NCBI GenBank assembly: GCA_031255375.1
Contig: JAIRSP010000013.1
Coordinates: 1 to 5,210, forward strand
Direction: 5' to 3'
DNA length: 5,210 bases
Source of the DNA: Endomicrobium sp.
GTDB taxonomy: Bacteria > Elusimicrobiota > Endomicrobiia > Endomicrobiales > Endomicrobiaceae
Shown here: one piece after another, positions 1 through 5,210 of the stretch
Layout of the letters: each line of letters opens with the position of its first letter
Numbering within the stretch: position 1 is the stretch's first letter
Notes under the pieces: model-generated
Told to the model about the DNA's origin: nothing
The model's input: only the letters and a program-made list of their open reading frames with translations
Database searches by the model: none
Made by a program: the position numbers and the translations under genes

Positions 1-1532
1 AATTCTTGTATATTTTCTATTTTTATTTTTGACTCCTGTGTATTTTCAATTTCCAATTCCTTTAAATATCCTGATTGTGTTATTATTTTTTTTGATATTG
101 TTTTAACAGAATTATTTTCTTTTAATTTTGAAAAAAGACTAATTAGTTCTGCAAATGACTTTAATGCTTTTAATGATTTTTTTGTCATATCAATATCATG
201 TGCTAATGATATTGCATCCAATAATGATACATTTTTTGCAAATGCAAATTTTTCAAGTTTTTCAATTGATATTTTCCCTATACCTCTTCTTGGAACATTG
301 ACAATTCTTTTAAAACTTATATTATCATTTGGATTATGTATAATTTTCAAATATGCAAGGATATCCTTGATTTCGCTACGTTCATAAAATTTTAATGTTC
401 CGATTAATGTGTATGGTATTTTTTTTATTTTTAAGGCATCTTCAAAGACTCTTGATTGCGCGTTTGTTCTATAAAGAATTGCGAATTTTGATAGTTCGTA
501 TTTATGTGAATTTATTGATATAAAATTTGCGACTTTTGATGCTTCATCAACCTCGTCCGCAGCTTTTATAACGGTTACTAATCCGGTATTTTGATTTTTT
601 GTCCATAATTGCTTATTTATTCTTGTATAATTGTGTTTTATTACATTATATGCTGCTGATAAAATTCTTGGTGTTGATCTATAATTTTGTTCTAATTTTA
701 TTGACTTTGCATTTGGGTAATCTTTACTAAAATTTAAAATGTTATTTATATCTGCACCTCTCCATGAATATATTGATTGATCATCATCGCCAACAACGCA
801 CAGATTAGAGTATTTTTTTGTAAGTAATTTTATGAGCACATATTGAGCATGGTTTGTATCCTGATATTCGTCAACCATAACATATTTAATTTTTTTTTGA
901 TAATTTCCCAATATTTTTGGAAATTTATGAAATGTTGTAACAGTTTTCATTATTAAATCTCCAAAATCAAGTGCGCCAGTTTTTTTCATTTTTTTTTGAT
1001 AAGTATCATATATTTTTAATACTGAATATTTAAAAAAAGTATTTTGCGTTACCGCTTCATCATCCATTATATCTGATGGAAGTTTCAATTCATCTTTTGC
1101 ACGAGAGATTATATTTGTTATCGCTGATGCTTTAATTTTTTTTTCGTTAATGTTTAAATCTTTGATACAACTATTAATCATATTTTTTTGATCTATAAAA
1201 TCATATATCAAAAAATTTGGATTTAACTTTATTTTTATAGCTTCTATACGTAACAGATGTGCGCAGAAAGAATGAAATGTTGATATCCATACGTTTTGTT
1301 TATTTTGATAAATTTGCGACGTTATATCAAAAACTCTTTTTTTCATTTCATCAGCAGCTTTATTTGTAAATGTTACAGCAAGAATCGAAGATGGTGATAT
1401 ACCTAAGGAAAGTAAATATGCTATTCTATGTACAATAACATTTGTTTTACCAGTTCCTGCGCCAGCAAAAATTATTAATGGACCGCTTATAAAATGAACA
1501 GCTTCTAATTGTTTTTGATTTAAATTCATCAT
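1..1532 (-). CDS. pcrA: UvrD/PcrA-family ATP-dependent 3'-5' DNA helicase (partial; C-terminus beyond left edge)
   Basis: Superfamily 1A helicase that unwinds DNA 3'-5' using ATP in nucleotide-excision and mismatch repair and in clearing replication and recombination intermediates; cytoplasmic. Reading inward from 1532, 510 codons are open without a stop. Visible motifs: Walker A AGAGTGKT (residues 23-30), motif Ia TFTNKAADEM (54-63), Ib ISTFHSFC (83-90), ALDFGDL (187-193), Walker B VDEYQDTN (220-227), motif III GDDDQSIYSWRGA (248-260), motif IV LEQNYRSTPRIL (280-291), YRTNAQSR (354-361), the FYERSEIKDILAYL block (382-395) and NVPRRGIG (412-419). The segment ending ENTQESKIKIENIQE is more PcrA-like than E. 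coli UvrD-like, hence the symbol, though uvrD would be equally acceptable. Motifs V and VI and the C-terminal tail (usually another 130-230 residues) lie outside the window. Two adjacent ATGs (1532 and 1529) are possible starts; neither has a clear Shine-Dalgarno. It is divergent from the nitroreductase-argS pair. Confidence 0.95.
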   Translation of the reverse strand, partial: MMNLNQKQLEAVHFISGPLIIFAGAGTGKTNVIVHRIAYLLSLGISPSSILAVTFTNKAADEMKKRVFDITSQIYQNKQNVWISTFHSFCAHLLRIEAIKIKLNPNFLIYDFIDQKNMINSCIKDLNINEKKIKASAITNIISRAKDELKLPSDIMDDEAVTQNTFFKYSVLKIYDTYQKKMKKTGALDFGDLIMKTVTTFHKFPKILGNYQKKIKYVMVDEYQDTNHAQYVLIKLLTKKYSNLCVVGDDDQSIYSWRGADINNILNFSKDYPNAKSIKLEQNYRSTPRILSAAYNVIKHNYTRINKQLWTKNQNTGLVTVIKAADEVDEASKVANFISINSHKYELSKFAILYRTNAQSRVFEDALKIKKIPYTLIGTLKFYERSEIKDILAYLKIIHNPNDNISFKRIVNVPRRGIGKISIEKLEKFAFAKNVSLLDAISLAHDIDMTKKSLKALKSFAELISLFSKLKENNSVKTISKKIITQSGYLKELEIENTQESKIKIENIQE

Positions 1533-1574
1533 TTTAATACGCAAATATTTTTGAAAATTTATTCATAATGTGTG

Positions 1575-1592
1575 TATATTATTAATAATATA
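1575..1592. repeat. perfect 18-bp palindrome in the divergent intergenic region
   Basis: TATATTATT (1575-1583) is followed immediately by its exact reverse complement AATAATATA (1584-1592) with no spacer. It consists only of A and T. It overlaps the candidate -10 of the helicase and lies upstream of the candidate promoters for the nitroreductase. It could be an operator for a dimeric regulator, a DNA-bending or unwinding site, or chance in A+T-rich DNA. With no spacer it would not form a good RNA hairpin. Confidence 0.5.
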
Positions 1593-1610
1593 TAGAAATT
1601 TTTGATACAA
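1582..1610 (-). promoter_or_regulatory. candidate sigma70-type promoter for the helicase gene
   Basis: On the minus strand, TTGTAT (1610-1605; 4 of 6 matches to TTGACA) is followed after 17 bases by TATTAA (1587-1582; 4 of 6 matches to TATAAT). Transcription would start near 1575, giving a leader of about 40 bases before the ATG at 1532. The -10 lies inside an 18-bp palindrome. In DNA this A+T-rich such matches arise easily, so this is a suggestion only. Confidence 0.28.
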
Positions 1611-1630
1611 TTTAAAAGTAAGTTTTTAAA
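1602..1630 (+). promoter_or_regulatory. candidate sigma70-type promoter for the nitroreductase-argS operon
   Basis: TTGATA (1602-1607; 5 of 6 to the -35 consensus) and TTTAAA (1625-1630; 4 of 6 to the -10 consensus) are separated by 17 bases. Transcription would start near 1637, about 65 bases before the ATG at 1703. The -35 shares bases with the candidate -35 of the divergent helicase promoter. Confidence 0.3.
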
Positions 1631-1658
1631 GTTGGAGTATGTTTTATAAGTGATAAAT

Positions 1659-1664
1659 TATAAT
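1659..1664 (+). promoter_or_regulatory. candidate -10 box upstream of the nitroreductase gene
   Basis: An exact TATAAT lies 38 bases before the ATG at 1703 and would give a leader of roughly 30 bases. No good -35 sits 16-18 bases upstream (TTGGAG at 1632-1637 is 21 bases away), and there is no TGn extension. It is an alternative to the better-spaced 1602-1630 candidate. Confidence 0.22.
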
Positions 1665-1693
1665 TTTTTAAAAATATTAGCTTCTTTTGTTTT

Positions 1694-1697
1694 GGAG
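1694..1697 (+). promoter_or_regulatory. Shine-Dalgarno site for the nitroreductase gene
   Basis: GGAG followed by AAA ends five bases before the ATG at 1703. It is the clearest ribosome-binding site in the window and fixes the start of this gene. Confidence 0.8.
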
Positions 1698-1702
1698 AAA
1701 GA

Positions 1703-2203
1703 ATGGATATTCTATTAGATAGAAAAAGTGTTCGAAAATACGTAGATGAAGATGTTAAAAAGGAAGACCTAGATTATATTTTATATGCAGCCTTATCAGC
1801 ACCATCGGCAAAGAATACAAGATGTTATTCATTTTTAGTGATAAAAAATAAGAAGACACACAGAAAAATTGCTTCTATACATCATGCTGCGCAAATGATA
1901 TTACATGCTCCATTGGCAATTTTAGTTGTTGGTGATAGTGATATAGCTTTTGAAGAATACCTGCCGCAAGACTGCTCTGCTGCAACACAGAATATTCTAC
2001 TTGCGGCGACAGCAAGAGGCTATGGGTCAGTTTGGTGTGGAATTTATTCAAATAAAAAAATTTCTGATTCTATTGAAAGATTTTTTGATTTTCCAAAAAA
2101 TATTAAAGCTTTTTCTATTGTTGTTATAGGAAAATCAGCTGATAATAATATTAGAAAACATAGATGGCAACCAAATAAAATTAAATATGAGACTTGGGAA
2201 TGA
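1703..2203 (+). CDS. nitroreductase-family FMN-dependent oxidoreductase
   Basis: A 166-residue protein of the small nitroreductase family: FMN-binding, usually homodimeric flavoenzymes that use NAD(P)H to reduce nitroaromatics, quinones or other acceptors in the cytoplasm; the natural substrate here is unknown. The N-terminal RKSVRKY (7-13) matches the basic FMN-phosphate-binding signature. SAPSAKNTRCYSF (32-44) corresponds to the usual SAPSAGNxQPW block, but with RCY where QPW is common. QDCSAATQNILLAATARGYG with VWCGIY (89-115) is the conserved helix and flavin-contact segment, and the C-terminal RWQPNKIKYETW resembles the common R(Y/F)xxxxIHYxxW ending. Length is normal for the short subfamily (about 165-175), which is common in anaerobes. 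The start is set by a good GGAG site. The gene ends TGA-TAA in tandem, and the TGA overlaps the argS ATG, so it is the first gene of a two-gene operon with no obvious biochemical link to its partner. Confidence 0.92.
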   Translation: MDILLDRKSVRKYVDEDVKKEDLDYILYAALSAPSAKNTRCYSFLVIKNKKTHRKIASIHHAAQMILHAPLAILVVGDSDIAFEEYLPQDCSAATQNILLAATARGYGSVWCGIYSNKKISDSIERFFDFPKNIKAFSIVVIGKSADNNIRKHRWQPNKIKYETWE

Positions 2204-3861
2204 TAAGACGACAGGTACTAGATAGTTTAAGTTTTGTAATTACAAAATATTTAAATGATAAAGGAATATGCTGCGATTTTAATTTTAATTTAAGTGTTCC
2301 ACCAAAAAATATTAATGCAGATTTTGCAACAAATGCAGCTATGTTAATAGCAAAAAAAATAAAAATGAGTCCAATAATTATTGCAGACGAACTAATTAAA
2401 GTTATTTTAAAAGATGTTTCTGATATAATAGAGGACGCAAAAATATCTGGAAATGGTTTCATTAATTTATTTGTTAAAAATAGAATTATTTATAATGTTT
2501 TAAAAAAAATTATTATAGAAAAAAATAGATACGGAAATATGTCTAAAAAAAATAGTAACGAAAAAATTTTAATTGAATTCGTATCTGCAAATCCAACTGG
2601 TCCTTTACATATAGGGCATGGACGCGGTGCTGCGATAGGTGATTCATTAGCTAGAATATTGAAACATTTAGGATATAATGTTACAAAAGAATATTACTTG
2701 AATGATGCAGGGAATCAAATTACAACTTTAGTTGAATCAATTAGGATTCGATATAAGCAGATCGCTGGTGAAAAAATAGATTTTCCAACAAATTATTATC
2801 ATGGAGAATATATTACTGATATAGCCAAAAAACTATTTTTTTATTATAAAAATATAAACGAAATAGATTTCAAATATGAAGCGATGAATAATATTTTGAA
2901 AATAATAAAAAATGATCTTAAAGATTTTTCTGTTGAGTTCGATAATTGGTTTTCGGAAAGCAAGCTAGCTGTTACTAAAAACAAAAATAAAATAACAAAA
3001 GTTGATGAAATATGTAAATATTTGTTTGTTAAAAATGAAGCTTACATTAAAAATAAAGCATTATGGCTTTCTTCCACAAAGTTTGGTGATACTAAAGATA
3101 GAGTTTTAAGAAGAAGTAATGGAAAATACACATATTTTGCTTCTGATATTGCATATCATAAAGATAAATTTGAAAGAGGATTTACGAAGTTTATAAATTT
3201 ATGGGGCGCCGATCATCATGGATACGTAGCTAGAATAAAGGCATGTATAAATATGCTTGGATTTAATAGTGATAAATTGAACATTGTGCTCTATCAACTT
3301 GTTTATTTAACAAAAAAAGGAAAATCTGCGATAATGTCAAAACGTAGTGGAGAATTTGTTACTTTGAAGGAGATTATCAATGAAATCGGAAAAGATGCAT
3401 GCAGGTTTTTCTTTTTATTGCGTGATCCTAATTCTTTGCTTGAATTTGATTTAGAATTGGCAAAAAAGAGATCAAATGAAAATCCTGTTTTTTATGTTCA
3501 GTATGTATGGGTAAGATGCAAGTCTATTATTGATGAATGTAGAAATAGAAAAAATATTATTTATGATATTGATCGCATAAATTTTTTTTTGCTTAACACA
3601 AAGGAGGAAAGAAATTTAATAAAAAAACTTTCTGCATTTTGTAGCACGCTTGAAATATCTGAAAAAAATATGAAACCACATTATTTTACTGCATACTTAA
3701 TTGAACTTGCAGATATATATCACAGATTTTATGAAAAATGCCGTGTTTTAACAAATGACAGAGAGCTTACATCGGCAAGGATTAAGCTCGTCGAAGCGGT
3801 TATGGTAATAATAAAAAATGGATTAAATCTTTTAGGTGTTTCTGTTCCAAATAAAATGTAA
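2200..3861 (+). CDS. argS: arginyl-tRNA synthetase
   Basis: Class I aminoacyl-tRNA synthetase that charges tRNA-Arg with arginine using ATP; essential and cytoplasmic. From the ATG at 2200 it is 553 residues, near the short end of the bacterial range. Order of domains: N-terminal Add-1 tRNA-recognition domain (about 1-90, with GNGFINL at 84-90); Rossmann catalytic core with VSANPTGPLHIGHGRG (128-143; HIGH at 137-140), YYLNDAGNQ and GADHHGY (336-342); KMSKS-loop equivalent IMSKRSG (378-384), with Ile in the first Lys position; NPVFYVQY (428-435) leading into the all-helical DALR anticodon-binding domain, ending GVSVPNKM. The ATG overlaps the upstream stop (ATGA), which indicates translational coupling; a weak GAG lies eight bases upstream. 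A TTG at 2194 in frame would add only two residues and is less likely. The IMSKRSGEF and FDLELAKKRSNENP style recalls Elusimicrobiota or deltaproteobacterial ArgRS; this comparison is from memory. Confidence 0.97.
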   Translation: MIRRQVLDSLSFVITKYLNDKGICCDFNFNLSVPPKNINADFATNAAMLIAKKIKMSPIIIADELIKVILKDVSDIIEDAKISGNGFINLFVKNRIIYNVLKKIIIEKNRYGNMSKKNSNEKILIEFVSANPTGPLHIGHGRGAAIGDSLARILKHLGYNVTKEYYLNDAGNQITTLVESIRIRYKQIAGEKIDFPTNYYHGEYITDIAKKLFFYYKNINEIDFKYEAMNNILKIIKNDLKDFSVEFDNWFSESKLAVTKNKNKITKVDEICKYLFVKNEAYIKNKALWLSSTKFGDTKDRVLRRSNGKYTYFASDIAYHKDKFERGFTKFINLWGADHHGYVARIKACINMLGFNSDKLNIVLYQLVYLTKKGKSAIMSKRSGEFVTLKEIINEIGKDACRFFFLLRDPNSLLEFDLELAKKRSNENPVFYVQYVWVRCKSIIDECRNRKNIIYDIDRINFFLLNTKEERNLIKKLSAFCSTLEISEKNMKPHYFTAYLIELADIYHRFYEKCRVLTNDRELTSARIKLVEAVMVIIKNGLNLLGVSVPNKM

Positions 3862-3955
3862 ATTGTTTCTAACTGTGTTTTAATAAAAAACTAGTTAAAA
3901 ATTAAAATTATGAATGATGTTATCAAAATTGATAGTAATATAAATATCTATGTAA

Positions 3956-3961
3956 TATAAT
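3956..3961 (+). promoter_or_regulatory. candidate -10 box upstream of glmU
   Basis: An exact TATAAT lies about 125 bases before glmU. The nearest -35-like hexamer, TTGATA at 3929-3934, is 21 bases upstream, longer than the normal 16-18. Low confidence because TATAAT is expected by chance in this composition. Confidence 0.2.
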
Positions 3962-3984
3962 AAAAATATAGTTGTTTTATGGAA

Positions 3985-3990
3985 TATAAT
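3985..3990 (+). promoter_or_regulatory. second candidate -10 box upstream of glmU
   Basis: A second exact TATAAT. No recognisable -35 is found at 16-18 bases upstream. If used, transcription would start near 3997, at the first bases of the hairpin at 3996-4018, leaving a leader of about 90 bases before glmU. Confidence 0.2.
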
Positions 3991-3995
3991 GTCGA

Positions 3996-4018
3996 ATTAC
4001 TTTGCAATATAAAGTAAT
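3996..4018 (+). repeat. inverted repeat / hairpin in the argS-glmU intergenic region
   Basis: ATTACTTT (3996-4003), a 7-base loop (4004-4010) and AAAGTAAT (4011-4018) form a perfect 8-bp stem containing only one G-C pair. No T-tract follows on either strand, so it does not look like an intrinsic terminator. It may be a leader hairpin, a protein-binding dyad, or chance. Confidence 0.35.
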
Positions 4019-4086
4019 AAATTAATAGAAATATGATAGTACTGTATGTTGTTTTTAACACATAAAAATATGGATGCTAATATTTA

Positions 4087-5210
4087 ATGAAAAAATTTTC
4101 AGCTGTCATACTTGCGGCCGGAAGTAGCAAAAGAATGAAATCTTGTTTTCCTAAGGCTATACATACTGTTTCTGGTAAACCATTAATAAAATGGATTATT
4201 GATAGTGTTTCGCTGTTGAAGCCAGATAATTTAGTTGTTGTTCTTGGCTGGAATTCTGGATATGTGGAAAAAATTTTATCTTACAATAACAGCATAAAAA
4301 TAGTCTATCAAAAAGAGCAACTGGGATCAGGACATGCATTGTTACAGGCTATTGGAATTTTAAAAAATTATAAAAATGATATTTTGGTCTTGGGTACAGA
4401 TATACCTTTAATAAAATCATCTACATTATTATCATTGATAAAAAATAACAAAAAAACTGGCTCATCAGCTACGGTTTTAATTGCGCAAATTGACAATCCT
4501 CATGGTTATGGGAGAGTTTTTGTTAATGATGATGGGTATTTAGAAAAGATAGTTGAGGAAAATAATGCCACATTAATTGATAAACAAATAAAAATTATAA
4601 ATTCTGGTATTTATTGTTTTAATGAAAGTTTATTGTGGGATATTTTATCAAAATTGAAACCAAATAACATAAATAATGAATATTATATAACAGATACGAT
4701 TGCTATTTTCAATAGTCTTGGAAAGAAAGTTTCATCAATTACTGTTAAAGATAGTTATGAAGTTAAAGGTATAAATACAAGGCTTGAACTCTTTGAGGTT
4801 GAAAATTTGTTAAAACAGAAAAAAATAGAAGAGCTTTTAAATGATGGTGTAACAATTATTGATATCAATAATGTGTATATATCTTATGATGCAAAAGTTG
4901 GAAAAGATTCAATTATTTATCCAAATGTTTTTATAGATATTGGTGTTTCTATAGGAAAAAATTGTACAATAATGTTTGGAAGTTATATAAAGAATTCTGT
5001 TATTGGAGATATGGCTACGGTGTTATATTCATATATAGATGGTGCTATAATAAATGAAAATGTTAGGATCGGGCCATTCTCTCACATAAGGAGTAATTCT
5101 GTTTTAAAAAAAAATGTTGTAATTGGTAATTTTTCAGAAATAAAAAAAAGTATGGTATCAGAAAATTCTAAAATTAGTCATCTTTCATATATAGGTGACG
5201 CTGAAATTGG
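4087..5210 (+). CDS. glmU: bifunctional GlmU: N-acetylglucosamine-1-phosphate uridyltransferase / glucosamine-1-phosphate acetyltransferase (partial; C-terminus beyond right edge)
   Basis: GlmU acetylates glucosamine-1-phosphate with acetyl-CoA (C-terminal domain) and then transfers UMP from UTP (N-terminal domain) to give UDP-GlcNAc for peptidoglycan and lipopolysaccharide; cytoplasmic trimer. The window holds 374 codons of a usual 450-460. Pyrophosphorylase domain: LAAGSSKRMKS (9-19), EQLGSGHA, GTDIPLI (metal-binding Asp), HGYGRV, IVEEN, INSGIY, NNEYYITD and VKGINTR. Left-handed beta-helix hexapeptide repeats begin near residue 250 (IGKNCTI, NSVIGD, VRIGPFSHIR). Acetyltransferase residues are present: R335, K353 in GNFSEIKKS, and H365 in HLSYIGDAEI, matching E. 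coli R333, K351 and H363; the remaining helix turns are cut off. The nucleotide loop has S-S-K where GlmU normally has x-G-T. The start is the first ATG after an in-frame stop at 4078; only a weak GGA 12 bases upstream supports translation. It is separated from argS by 225 bases and may have its own promoter. Confidence 0.95.
   Translation, partial: MKKFSAVILAAGSSKRMKSCFPKAIHTVSGKPLIKWIIDSVSLLKPDNLVVVLGWNSGYVEKILSYNNSIKIVYQKEQLGSGHALLQAIGILKNYKNDILVLGTDIPLIKSSTLLSLIKNNKKTGSSATVLIAQIDNPHGYGRVFVNDDGYLEKIVEENNATLIDKQIKIINSGIYCFNESLLWDILSKLKPNNINNEYYITDTIAIFNSLGKKVSSITVKDSYEVKGINTRLELFEVENLLKQKKIEELLNDGVTIIDINNVYISYDAKVGKDSIIYPNVFIDIGVSIGKNCTIMFGSYIKNSVIGDMATVLYSYIDGAIINENVRIGPFSHIRSNSVLKKNVVIGNFSEIKKSMVSENSKISHLSYIGDAEI

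Noticed and set aside
1534..1566. Minus-strand 10-residue ORF (MNKFSKIFAY) just upstream of the helicase start
   Set aside because: No ribosome-binding site, very short, ends one base before the helicase ATG with no overlap; expected by chance.
2194..2199. TTG at 2194 as an alternative argS start
   Set aside because: It adds only two residues; the ATG at 2200 makes the classical ATGA overlap with the upstream stop.
2181..2462. Open frame of 93 codons on the minus strand inside the start of argS
   Set aside because: It lies antisense to the strongly conserved ArgRS N-terminal domain, has no recognisable domain, and is rich in Ile, Phe and Ser as expected for the reverse of A+T-rich coding DNA.
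3878..3907. Possible terminator after argS (TTTTAAT ... ATTAAAA arms with a central AACTAGTT)
   Set aside because: The stem is all A-T with a large mismatched interior, and no T-tract follows, so it does not meet the criteria for an intrinsic terminator.
3921..3934. Small inverted repeat TATCAA-AA-TTGATA
   Set aside because: Six-base arms with a two-base loop are sterically poor as an RNA hairpin and common by chance at this composition.
3910..3960. Plus-strand 16-residue ORF in the argS-glmU intergenic region
   Set aside because: No Shine-Dalgarno site, no recognisable peptide feature and composition typical of random A+T-rich DNA.
1..5210. Search for CRISPR repeats, insertion sequences, tRNA/rRNA genes, phage or defence genes
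   Set aside because: No regularly spaced repeats, transposase motifs, tRNA cloverleaf-like G+C-richer patches or defence domains are visible; the window is occupied by four housekeeping-type genes.

Overview
The window comes from a very A+T-rich bacterial genome (roughly three quarters A+T by eye, with many A and T runs of up to 9 bases inside genes). All four genes read cleanly with the standard bacterial code: Trp is TGG and no in-frame TGA occurs. The strong A+T bias and long poly-A/poly-T codon runs suggest a host-associated or genome-reduced bacterium. The ArgRS and GlmU sequence style resembles, from memory, Elusimicrobiota/deltaproteobacterial-type proteins. An Endomicrobium-like symbiont is therefore one plausible source, but this is a weak inference that needs a database search.

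Layout: (1) 1-1532, minus strand: the N-terminal 510 codons of a UvrD/PcrA-family DNA helicase, cut off by the left window edge. (2) 1533-1702: a 170-bp divergent intergenic region with candidate back-to-back promoters and a perfect 18-bp A/T palindrome. (3) 1703-2203, plus strand: a small FMN-dependent nitroreductase-family protein. (4) 2200-3861, plus strand: arginyl-tRNA synthetase (argS), whose ATG overlaps the nitroreductase stop as ATGA, so the two are almost certainly co-transcribed and translationally coupled. (5) 3862-4086: a 225-bp A+T-rich intergenic region with two TATAAT boxes, a hairpin and a tiny ORF abutting the next gene. (6) 4087-5210, plus strand: glmU, cut off by the right window edge.

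The genes are housekeeping: DNA repair/replication (helicase), translation (ArgRS) and cell-wall precursor synthesis (GlmU, making UDP-GlcNAc), plus one accessory redox enzyme. A retained glmU implies the cell still makes UDP-GlcNAc for peptidoglycan and/or lipopolysaccharide. I see no mobile element, CRISPR array, tRNA, rRNA, phage gene or defence system, and nothing that amounts to a new biological system. The points worth a second look are regulatory details in the two intergenic regions and a few departures from conserved motifs in ArgRS and GlmU.
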